DNA from: an uncultured Fusobacterium sp.
GTDB lineage: Bacteria > Fusobacteriota > Fusobacteriia > Fusobacteriales > Fusobacteriaceae
Direction: 5' to 3'
Length of the DNA stretch: 5,436 nucleotides
NCBI GenBank assembly: GCA_900545035.1
Contig: UQXM01000119.1
Coordinates: 1 to 5,436 of the forward strand
The notes under the pieces are model-generated. The model had not been told where the DNA came from. It worked only from the letters and a program-made list of their open reading frames with translations, and did no database searches. This document shows positions 1-5,436 of the stretch, piece by piece (the first letter of the stretch is position 1; each line of letters begins with the position of its first letter). Both the position numbers and the translations under genes were made by a program.

Positions 1-776
1 TCTCCAAAATACAATCCATAATCTCCGATTTCCAATTCACTCATCTGCATAAGTAAAATCCAATCTTTTGCATTTTCTTTTATATATTTTTTAACTTCAT
101 TACTGCCATATTTTATAGGAGCAGAGCCATAATAAATATTTTTTCCGGCTACTCCCTCACATTCTTCCCAATATTCCCCTTGAATAAGTTCAGGATGTCC
201 TAAAAGTTTTGTAGTATCAGCTTTATATCCCAATTCGTCTAACTCTTTTTCAAGTTCTTTTTCTTTTCTGTCCATTTCTTCATCACTGTCATCAACATCA
301 TAACAGTCATAATAATCAATAGGATAATCGTTCATACTTTCAAAATTTATTTTAGATTCGGGAATTATACAATCTTTGTCCATATCTTTGGGAAAATCTG
401 TTGATACAAGTTCTTCTGTATTTCCGTCATAATAGAAAACTTTTGCACTTCCTTTGTCTTGTGGAGAAAATCCCCAAGTCATAGTAAATAATTCATAGAA
501 AAAATATAACATTCCTTTTTCAGGCAAAAGGCTTTCTTTATCATATTTATGAACTTCTTCACAATTTATCTGCATTAAAAATGAAAGCGGTCTGTTTACA
601 ACTCTTTTTTTATAATCTTCTCCTTCATAATAAAACCATTGAAAATCTTTCGGCAAATCAGGTTTTCCACCGATTTTTGAAGTTCCTTTAGGCAGTGGTT
701 TTTTGTTTTCTTCATCGGAATAATTTATTAATACTGCATTTCTTTTTGAATTTTCAAGCATATTTTTATCTAACAT
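1..776 (-). CDS. DUF1963 (YwqG-type) protein, 3' end cut by window edge
   Basis: An open frame starts at ATG 776 and runs 258 codons to the window edge without a stop, so the C-terminus is missing. I assign it to DUF1963 (YwqG family) from recalled family pattern: KIGGKPDLP (residues 34-42), RPLSFLMQIN (62-71), LLPEKGMLYFFYE (83-95), WGFSPQDKGSAKVFYYD (101-117), KLLGHPELIQ (190-199) and WILLMQM (239-245), which is where family members approach their end. The start is supported by AAAGGAG at 790-784, seven bases upstream and directly after the TAG stop of the DUF4253 gene; the gap between the two genes is 14 bases. An acidic, charged stretch (about 155-182) sits between the two conserved halves. 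Biochemical function is not established. In Bacillus subtilis ywqG lies beside an LXG toxin operon, and here its neighbours are immunity-type genes, so an immunity or accessory role is an inference. No signal peptide or membrane segment is visible, so it is probably cytoplasmic. Confidence 0.88.
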   Translation of the reverse strand, partial: MLDKNMLENSKRNAVLINYSDEENKKPLPKGTSKIGGKPDLPKDFQWFYYEGEDYKKRVVNRPLSFLMQINCEEVHKYDKESLLPEKGMLYFFYELFTMTWGFSPQDKGSAKVFYYDGNTEELVSTDFPKDMDKDCIIPESKINFESMNDYPIDYYDCYDVDDSDEEMDRKEKELEKELDELGYKADTTKLLGHPELIQGEYWEECEGVAGKNIYYGSAPIKYGSNEVKKYIKENAKDWILLMQMSELEIGDYGLYFG

Positions 777-790
777 AATAAAACTCCTTT

Positions 791-1558
791 CTAATCCCAC
801 CAAAAATACCATACACTGGAATTAATTAAACTTCCTGCCAATTTTCCAAGAGTTTCATAACTTTGGTCTACATCTGGGCAATATCCATACATTTCTACTG
901 CTGTTTCCATAGCCGTTTCTTTATCAGTGATAATTTTTTCAATTTTATACTCTAATACATCGCGTGTTATTGTAATAGGTACAGCTCCAAATTTTTCATA
1001 CCAATATTTTGACACTGCCATATGCTCTGATGTGCTTGGACACTCGTTCCAATTTCCCATAGGAAACCAAGCAAATATTTCCCAAGGATTTTTTACAGGA
1101 ACTTTTACTATAAATAATTCTTCAGGTTTGTCTGTTCTGTAATTCAAAAATCCTATCGGAGAATTAAGTGTGTCTTCGTCATTTTCTTCAAATTCTCCGA
1201 TTATTTCTTCACTGAAAGACATTTCGTCATCTTCTGCCTCTGCTTTTCTTGCATTTATTAAATCTCTTAATATATTTTCTCCTCCATCAGAAAATACAGA
1301 TGAGATATATCTTTTTCTGTAATCTCTCACATCTTCTATATTAAACTCTTCATTTTCTGAAATATTGAAAGATAAACTTTCTAAAAGAGTTTCGTCAACG
1401 GTTACAATCACAGGAAAATATCCTTTCTCTTTTCCCTCTTCACTGTATTTCTCAAATTTTTCCATAATTTCTTCATATGCTGTTTTTTTAGGAAAATATT
1501 CATATTCACAATCAAAAAATTCTGCAAAATTCTTTGCTAAATCACTCATTACTGCCAT
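791..1558 (-). CDS. DUF4253 domain protein
   Basis: 255 residues. The C-terminal half (about 148-255) matches my recollection of DUF4253: VKVPVKNPWEIFAWFPMGNW (151-170), NECP (171-174), YWYEKFGAVP (185-194), YCPDVDQ (226-232) and the terminal WYFWWD (250-255). The N-terminal half, including YFPVIVTVDETLLESL (47-62), also resembles longer family members, so it looks complete. No catalytic residues can be named; the family has no established activity. ATG 1558 is preferred over the in-frame ATG at 1549 because the purine-rich AAAGGGTG lies seven bases before it, whereas the second ATG would be too far away. The upstream Imm22-like gene ends 17 bases earlier and the DUF1963 gene follows after 14 bases, so co-transcription is likely. 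It has no signal peptide or membrane helix. A role as an immunity or accessory protein of a polymorphic-toxin locus is inferred from neighbours only. Confidence 0.88.
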   Translation of the reverse strand: MAVMSDLAKNFAEFFDCEYEYFPKKTAYEEIMEKFEKYSEEGKEKGYFPVIVTVDETLLESLSFNISENEEFNIEDVRDYRKRYISSVFSDGGENILRDLINARKAEAEDDEMSFSEEIIGEFEENDEDTLNSPIGFLNYRTDKPEELFIVKVPVKNPWEIFAWFPMGNWNECPSTSEHMAVSKYWYEKFGAVPITITRDVLEYKIEKIITDKETAMETAVEMYGYCPDVDQSYETLGKLAGSLINSSVWYFWWD

Positions 1559-1575
1559 ATTATCACACCCTTTTA

Positions 1576-2130
1576 TTATGAATTATATTCTTCGGCTATA
1601 TCATTTGAATAAAAATTTTCCTCCACATTTCCCAAAAACTCAAGTTCTCCCCATTCATTAGAGATTTTTTTCACAGCTCCTCCATATTTACAAGAGGGTA
1701 TTCCAAAGAAGCAATTATATTTTTTATCAAACTTATCTTTTCCCAAAAATTTTTTCACAGGCTCAATCAAATCTTTCCATTCTTTAAGCAAAATTTCCGG
1801 TTTATCAGTAGGCTCTTCACTATTTCCACATATTTGGAAATCTTCATCAAAAGTAACTCCAAAATCATATTCAAATCTGTTAAAGTATTCCTCAAACATC
1901 TCTTCAAAATCTTTTTTCCATTTTTTGTCTGCTGAAAATATTTTTTCCAATTCTTTATTAAAGTCTTTTTCTAAAAAATTATATTCGGGATTGTACTCTT
2001 CTTCCTCTTCATCTTCCTCAAAGATACAGTAAAATGATTGAATATATCTGTAAAAATCTTCTGTATTTTTAAAATTTCCTGCCCAAAATGCTAAAAATCC
2101 TGCTTTTCTTTCACATAATTTATCCAACAT
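1576..2130 (-). CDS. Imm22/DUF4284-like immunity protein
   Basis: 184 residues. The N-terminus reads GFLAFWAGNFKNTEDFYRYI (11-30), which resembles the 'W-G-N/T-F-x-s-e-e-x-f-x-x-Y' opening of immunity protein 22 (DUF4284). The pattern continues with FDEDFQ (94-99) and the C-terminal GIPSCKYGGAVKKI (143-156) followed by GELEFLG (161-167), matching the family's closing strands. Imm22 proteins are predicted cytoplasmic antidotes to secreted polymorphic toxins; the cognate toxin here is unknown. It is longer than I expect for the family, partly because of an acidic run at 38-46 and a lysine/glutamate-rich segment at 54-88. ATG 2130 is supported by a perfect AGGAGG (2143-2138) seven bases upstream, lying inside the last codons of the preceding gene, whose TAG ends two bases before this ATG. 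That spacing suggests translational coupling. The family call rests on motif memory without a profile search. Confidence 0.8.
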   Translation of the reverse strand: MLDKLCERKAGFLAFWAGNFKNTEDFYRYIQSFYCIFEEDEEEEEYNPEYNFLEKDFNKELEKIFSADKKWKKDFEEMFEEYFNRFEYDFGVTFDEDFQICGNSEEPTDKPEILLKEWKDLIEPVKKFLGKDKFDKKYNCFFGIPSCKYGGAVKKISNEWGELEFLGNVEENFYSNDIAEEYNS

Positions 2131-2132
2131 AA

Positions 2133-2867
2133 CTATTCCTCCTCTTCATCAGAATATTCTCTTTCAATATCTATAAAAAGAATATAGAATCCACAAAGTT
2201 CTCCTTTTTCATCATATCCAAAATAGCAAGGATAATATCCGTCTCCCCAGCCTGAAGCAAAAATAGGAATATTTAAGTCAGTATCAGGAATTAAAAAATC
2301 AGCCCAATCTCCGCAATCTCTTTGATATTTAGGAAATTTTTTAAAACTTTTTTCTAACAGCTCTTCAAAAATATCATCGTAAGGATTGTCTGCTCCTTTC
2401 TCTTCTTCAAGTTTTTTCCAATATTTTATATATTCCTCTTGAGTTTTTTTATCTGCAACACAGCCCATTCCTGCGTCTACACCGAAACCGTAAAATTCAT
2501 CTTTTTCGGCTTCGTCCATTTCTTTTTCTTCTCCTGTAACTGCAAGCTCATACACAGCAGGTTTATTTTTAGAAAATTCCACTTTCACACAGGCATATCT
2601 GTCCCCATAATCTTCACTGGGAACAACACAAATTTTTACAGGAAATTTTCCAACAGGAGTTTTTTGAAGATATGTTTTAGCTTCTCCAAGTTCTACCAAT
2701 GGGTCGCAGGCTAAAATTTCTCCCGTAGGAAAATTTACTTCTCCGATATCCAAAGTATCTACTTCCATTTCTCCTATTTTCTTTTCGGTAAAATAGCTCT
2801 CTAAATCTATTTTACATCTAAATTTTTCTTTGTTTCTTTCATACATTTCCTGCCAATTTTTATCCAT
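2133..2867 (-). other. Probable internal start: stand-alone DUF4241 protein
   Basis: From Met448 of the composite gene an in-frame product of 244 residues would begin MDKNWQEMYERN and contain the whole DUF4241 domain and nothing of its neighbours, about the size of a stand-alone family member. It is preceded by a perfect AGGAGG at ideal spacing. I infer that this is the start of an ancestral separate gene, and that it may still be used to make free DUF4241 protein beside the 691-residue fusion. If the T6 run upstream is a sequencing error, this is simply the correct gene model. Confidence 0.6.
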
Positions 2868-4208
2868 ATTATTTTCCTCCTGTGAGTAATTTAAAAAATC
2901 TATTTTCATATTTATTTTATTTCCCAATTCTTTTAATTTGTTTAAATTTTTCTCAGCCACAGAGAAAATTGAATAACTGTCAGAATTAGTGTCAATATTC
3001 CCAATGAAAATATTTCTTTTGCCGAATACTTTGTTAAATTCTTTGCTCCAAATCTCTATATCATCATCTTCATCAAGGTTTAAAGTTTCAATGTTACAAA
3101 TATTTTCATCTATGCCAACTTTTTTCATCACATCAGAAATCATTTGAAAATCTTCCAATTCACATTTCCAATCTAAATAACAAATATATCCGTTTTCAGC
3201 TAAAAGAAAAACCATAGCTGTAATTTTTAATTCAATTTTTTCTTTATCAGAAAGTGCTTTTATTTCATTATCGATGCAACAAAAATCAGTACTGTTTTTT
3301 AAATATTTATGAAAATCTTCAAAAATAAGTTCCAATTTTTTTATAATCTTTCTGTCATTGGCAGAGAGAATACCGGCTATTTTTAATAAAATTTCATCAA
3401 CATAAGAAGTTTCATCTTTTTTTACTTTTGGTTTTATAAGCCGGCATTTCTCAAACTTATCATCTTTCATTTGGAAAATATAGATTTTATCTCCCTCATA
3501 ATCATAATTTGAATAAGTGGGAAATTTTAAATTCTTGTCTTTTATCTTAAAAGGATTTTTTAACAGTTCATCTTTTGATATTTTTTTATCTGATAAAAGA
3601 AAATCTATCTCTTCATTTTCAAAAGTTAAAAAATAAAATCTGCTGCTCTGTAAATTATCTAAAACTTGTAATATTATAAAAGTATCAATATCATCTGTTA
3701 CTTTTTCCCAAGAATATAAATCATCATTGGTTGTCATATATACAGGGGGATTTTCCAAAGGTAAGTCCTCTTTTTTTATACCTGCATTCCACACACCTTG
3801 ATTTTCTGTCCAAAATATTAAGAAATTATCTGTTTGTTCCAAAGCTTTTTCTATCTCAGCTTTTGAAACTCCGTCATATTCTAAAGCTTCTCTTTCCCAA
3901 GTGTGAGAAAATCCTATTTCATCTAAATTTAAAATACTGCTGAAACAACTGTTTATATCTAAATCTCCACATTCGTGATAATATCTTTTTAAGACTTTTG
4001 GCAAATCATTTTTTAATCTTATTTCTGTCTTATTTATTTGTTCCCAGCCTATTTTATAATTATTTTTATTTGCAAAATTATCAGGAAAAACTTTTGACAA
4101 AATTGAATTGTCAAAAAAAGAAGTTGTATCTGTTATATTTACTCTGTTAATCTCTTTTCTGTATAATAATTTAACTATATGCTCTGCTGATAAATTATAT
4201 TTTTCCAT
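2133..4208 (-). CDS. Composite SUKH-like / DUF6630-like / DUF4241 protein
   Basis: 691 residues in three parts. Residues about 60-225 resemble a SUKH (SMI1/KNR4) domain: LPKVLKRYYHECG (69-81), FLIFWTENQGVWNAGI (129-144), PPVYMTTNDDLYSWEKV (154-170). Residues about 265-437 resemble DUF6630: LLKIAGIL (274-281), ENGYICYLDWKCELEDF (338-354), NSDSYSIFSVA (408-418). Residues 448-691 are DUF4241: GEILACDPL (496-504), GFGVDAGMG (574-582), SGWGDGYYPCYFGYDEKG (652-669). SUKH proteins are known immunity proteins of polymorphic toxin systems; DUF4241 and DUF6630 have no assigned activity. ATG 4208 follows AGGTGA at a spacing of seven to eight bases, downstream of a plausible promoter. A full ribosome binding site and in-frame ATG (2867) sit at the DUF4241 boundary, and a T6 run (2898-2893) lies just upstream. 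This may therefore be two adjacent genes fused by a one-base indel: a protein of about 438 residues plus one of 244. The DUF4241 call is strong, SUKH and DUF6630 moderate. Confidence 0.85.
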   Translation of the reverse strand: MEKYNLSAEHIVKLLYRKEINRVNITDTTSFFDNSILSKVFPDNFANKNNYKIGWEQINKTEIRLKNDLPKVLKRYYHECGDLDINSCFSSILNLDEIGFSHTWEREALEYDGVSKAEIEKALEQTDNFLIFWTENQGVWNAGIKKEDLPLENPPVYMTTNDDLYSWEKVTDDIDTFIILQVLDNLQSSRFYFLTFENEEIDFLLSDKKISKDELLKNPFKIKDKNLKFPTYSNYDYEGDKIYIFQMKDDKFEKCRLIKPKVKKDETSYVDEILLKIAGILSANDRKIIKKLELIFEDFHKYLKNSTDFCCIDNEIKALSDKEKIELKITAMVFLLAENGYICYLDWKCELEDFQMISDVMKKVGIDENICNIETLNLDEDDDIEIWSKEFNKVFGKRNIFIGNIDTNSDSYSIFSVAEKNLNKLKELGNKINMKIDFLNYSQEENNMDKNWQEMYERNKEKFRCKIDLESYFTEKKIGEMEVDTLDIGEVNFPTGEILACDPLVELGEAKTYLQKTPVGKFPVKICVVPSEDYGDRYACVKVEFSKNKPAVYELAVTGEEKEMDEAEKDEFYGFGVDAGMGCVADKKTQEEYIKYWKKLEEEKGADNPYDDIFEELLEKSFKKFPKYQRDCGDWADFLIPDTDLNIPIFASGWGDGYYPCYFGYDEKGELCGFYILFIDIEREYSDEEEE
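2138..2143 (-). promoter_or_regulatory. Ribosome binding site of the Imm22-like gene, inside the preceding coding sequence
   Basis: AGGAGG, seven bases before ATG 2130, is formed by the last glutamate codons (GAG GAG GAA) and precedes the TAG of the composite gene. It fixes the Imm22-like start and ties its translation to ribosomes finishing the upstream gene. Confidence 0.8.
2876..2881 (-). promoter_or_regulatory. Perfect internal ribosome binding site before the DUF4241 domain
   Basis: AGGAGG lies eight bases upstream of the in-frame ATG at 2867, in the middle of the 691-codon reading frame. Within that frame it encodes Gln-Glu-Glu (443-445), in a linker between two unrelated domains. A consensus site, correct spacing, an ATG and a domain boundary together make chance unlikely. 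Confidence 0.75.
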
Positions 4209-4229
4209 ATTTTCACCTGCTTTTATCCA

Positions 4230-4286
4230 TTTTGACAGAAAATATCTTTCTTATTAAGAGTATAATACATAGATTGGTTTCCTCAA
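4230..4286 (-). promoter_or_regulatory. Candidate sigma-70 promoter and leader for the immunity operon
   Basis: In the only real gap of the window, TTGAGG (4286-4281, four of six matches to TTGACA) is followed after 16 bases by TATACT (4264-4259, five of six matches to TATAAT). Initiation near 4252 would give a leader of about 45 bases ending in the AGGTGA ribosome binding site before ATG 4208. Other AT-rich hexamers overlap, such as TATTAT at 4267-4262, so the exact boxes are uncertain. I see no rho-independent terminator hairpin between the ankyrin gene remnants and this promoter, so read-through from upstream is also possible. Confidence 0.4.
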
Positions 4287-4298
4287 AATTTTTTTATA

Positions 4299-4418
4299 TT
4301 AATTTTCCAATTCTCCGTTTAGAAATTTGTTTACAACTTCTTCGCAGTTACTTATAAAATAATTCCATTCGCCGATTTTGAATATTTCTTTGTGTTCTCC
4401 GTTAGAAATATTATCAGC
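4299..4418 (-). pseudogene. Orphan C-terminal tail of a second ankyrin/SUKH-like paralogue
   Basis: Directly after the TAA of the ankyrin gene the same frame continues for 39 codons to a second TAA. The peptide contains GEHKEIFKIGEWNYFISNCEE, which lines up with AEHEEIFKIGDWSYFINNCEE at the end of the ankyrin protein. Over 28 aligned codons I count 18 identical residues and 60 of 84 identical bases, with many synonymous differences, so this is an old paralogue and not a fresh duplication. It has no start codon or ribosome binding site of its own and is too short to be a domain. I read it as the last piece of a tandem paralogue whose body was deleted, or a C-terminus displaced when a new 3' end was recombined into the gene. 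It could be translated only by stop-codon read-through. Confidence 0.75.
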
Positions 4419-4505
4419 TTAATCTAAAAAATTTCCAATAATCTCTTCACAATTATTTATAAAATAGCTCCAATCTCCTATTTTAAAAATTTCCTCGTGT
4501 TCTGC
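4317..4505 (-). repeat. Diverged direct repeat of the terminal coding segment (4505-4422 and 4400-4317)
   Basis: Two 84-base units in the same orientation and frame, separated by 21 bases that include the TAA stop at 4421-4419. Hand alignment gives 60 of 84 identical bases with no gaps. The first unit is the functional C-terminus of the ankyrin protein and the second is the orphan tail. Confidence 0.75.
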
Positions 4506-5436
4506 GTCGAAAATATATATGTTTTTTTCTTTTGGATACCATAAAAAATGAAACCAATAGTTTTCCAAGTCTTTTACTAAAGAAAGATATTTTTTTCTTT
4601 TCCAAGTCATTTCAACTGTATCTTCTAATTTCCAAAATTCAATATATTTACTGTCGATATTTTCTGAAAACTCTATCTTTAAATCTCCCTTATTAAAGAA
4701 CTCTACCATATCTTGCGGCAGTTTATATTTTTTTATTATACTTTTTCTAGCCTCTTCATTATGAAAATCTTCCGGCTCTAAACTTTTAATATAATTTATC
4801 ATCTCTTGATTTTTATTTAAAACTGCTATTGAATATGGTCTTTCTCCAAATTTGTTTTTAATTGTTATATCAGCTCCCTTTTCTACGAGCCATTTTACTA
4901 AATTAAGAGAATTTCTCTGAACAGCTACTATTACAGGAGTTGAGTTATCAGTAAAAACCATTTCATATTCGTGATAATTTATATCAGCTCCATAGTCTAA
5001 AAACATTTGAGCCAATTTTTGATTTCTGTCATAGACAGCCTCTCTTAAACAATTATTTCCATATTTTTTAACAGTTACTCCATATTTCTCAAAAACATCT
5101 ATATTTTTAAAATTTTTTCCATAGTAAATGTCAGAGTAAATTCTTTCATATTGTTTTTTAGTAAGATTTTCCAATGCTCCGTGTTTAATTAAAAGTTCAC
5201 AGATTTCAGGAGAACAAAAACGCCTGCATTTGAAATATGTGTTACCCAATCATCTTTTTTTGCTTTTACATCTGCTCCTTTTTCTATAAGCCAATTTATT
5301 ACTTTTTCATTATTACATTGTAAAGCTATTTCTAAAGGAGTTATTATTGCAAATTCTTCTATAAATATTTCTTTGTTTATATCCCAGCCGTTTTTTAATT
5401 CTTTTTCTAAATTTTCAATATCACTATTTAAAATAT
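4419..5436 (-). pseudogene. Ankyrin-repeat protein with C-terminal SUKH-like domain, frameshifted and 5'-partial
   Basis: The gene enters from beyond the window. In the first frame 5434-5189 is open, with a typical ankyrin repeat: TPLEIALQCNNEKVINWLIE, then KGADV. It stops at TAA 5191-5189. The protein plainly continues in another frame (open 5249-4419) with further ankyrin units such as CSPEICELLIKHGA, NCLREAVYDRNQKLAQMFLD then YGADIN, and TPVIVAVQRNSLNLVKWLVE then KGADI. Adding one T to the T5 run at 5220-5216 joins the two exactly as ...ISNAGVFCSPEIC... A separate downstream gene could start only at TTG 5249, which has no ribosome binding site, so I reject it. After the repeats, the last 110 residues or so (KLPQDMVEFF, YWFHFLWYPKEKNIYIFDAE, IFKIGDWSYFI) resemble a compact SUKH (SMI1/KNR4) fold; this call is tentative. 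Ankyrin-SUKH proteins fit an immunity role. The frameshift could be a real mutation or a sequencing error. Confidence 0.8.
5216..5220 (-). other. Frameshift site: T5 run in the ankyrin gene
   Basis: On the coding strand the context is GGC GTTTTTGTTCTCC. Read as written, the upstream frame goes G-V-F-V-L-L and soon stops. With six T residues it reads G-V-F-C-S-P-E-I and enters the long downstream ankyrin frame. A five- or six-base run is short for phase variation. A -1 ribosomal slip at TTT T would give the same peptide, but no canonical slippery heptamer is present. Confidence 0.7.

Noticed and set aside
927..1142. Plus-strand open frame of 71 codons
   Set aside because: It lies antisense inside the well-supported DUF4253 gene, has no ribosome binding site, and its protein resembles nothing.
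1365..1661. Plus-strand open frame of 98 codons
   Set aside because: Antisense shadow spanning the joint of two minus-strand genes; phenylalanine/serine-rich composition typical of reverse-complemented lysine/glutamate codons.
2439..2714. Plus-strand open frame of 91 codons
   Set aside because: Antisense to the conserved DUF4241 region; low-complexity phenylalanine-rich protein.
3450..3470. A second hidden gene joint between the SUKH-like and DUF6630-like parts (Met247)
   Set aside because: No ribosome binding site lies at usable distance before this ATG, so a natural two-domain protein is more likely.
3731..3943. Plus-strand open frame of 70 codons
   Set aside because: Antisense to the SUKH-like region, with no start signals.
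4213..4230. Five-codon mini frame MDKSR overlapping the ribosome binding site of the composite gene, as a leader peptide
   Set aside because: It has no ribosome binding site and no regulatory codon run or attenuator hairpin; most likely chance.
4270..4305. Rho-independent terminator after the orphan tail
   Set aside because: There are A and T runs but no GC-containing stem that could form a stable hairpin.
4419..5249. Independent gene starting at TTG 5249
   Set aside because: No ribosome binding site precedes this TTG, the first residues lack ankyrin pattern, and the upstream frame holds the missing part of the same protein.

Overview
The window is strongly AT-rich, and every gene lies on the minus strand, so transcription runs from high to low coordinates. 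The lysine/glutamate/isoleucine-rich proteins, clear AGGAGG-type ribosome binding sites and the particular gene families suggest a low-GC anaerobe. A member of the Fusobacteriota is my best guess, but this comes from general style and not from any marker gene. There is no rRNA, tRNA, transposase, CRISPR array or phage gene.

In order of transcription: (1) 5436-4419, an ankyrin-repeat protein with a C-terminal SUKH-like (SMI1/KNR4-type) domain, entering from outside the window and broken by a one-base frameshift at a short T run. (2) 4418-4299, a 39-codon orphan C-terminus of a paralogue of that protein, placed directly after its stop codon in the same frame. (3) 4298-4209, a 90-base gap holding a plausible promoter and the only non-coding stretch of any size. 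(4) 4208-2133, a 691-residue composite: SUKH-like, then DUF6630-like, then DUF4241. (5) 2130-1576, an Imm22/DUF4284-like immunity protein. (6) 1558-791, a DUF4253 protein. (7) 776 to beyond base 1, a DUF1963 (YwqG-type) protein that runs off the window edge. Genes 4 to 7 are separated by 2, 17 and 14 bases and look like one operon.

These families (SUKH, Imm22, DUF4241, DUF1963, ankyrin) recur in arrays of immunity genes next to polymorphic toxins (Rhs, CDI, LXG or similar). The window is best read as part of such an immunity array, with no toxin inside it. The proteins probably do not form a pathway. Each would neutralise a different toxin in the cytoplasm and be co-expressed as a bank.

The most interesting structure is at the gene joints. 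The 691-residue reading frame contains a perfect ribosome binding site and an in-frame ATG (2867) exactly where the DUF4241 domain begins. Just upstream is a T6 run where losing or gaining one T would end the upstream protein immediately before that ATG. The ankyrin gene shows the mirror-image event: a T5 run where one extra T would restore a continuous protein. Together with the orphan tail, this shows genes being fused, broken and trimmed, or else a pair of homopolymer sequencing errors. That alternative needs excluding first.
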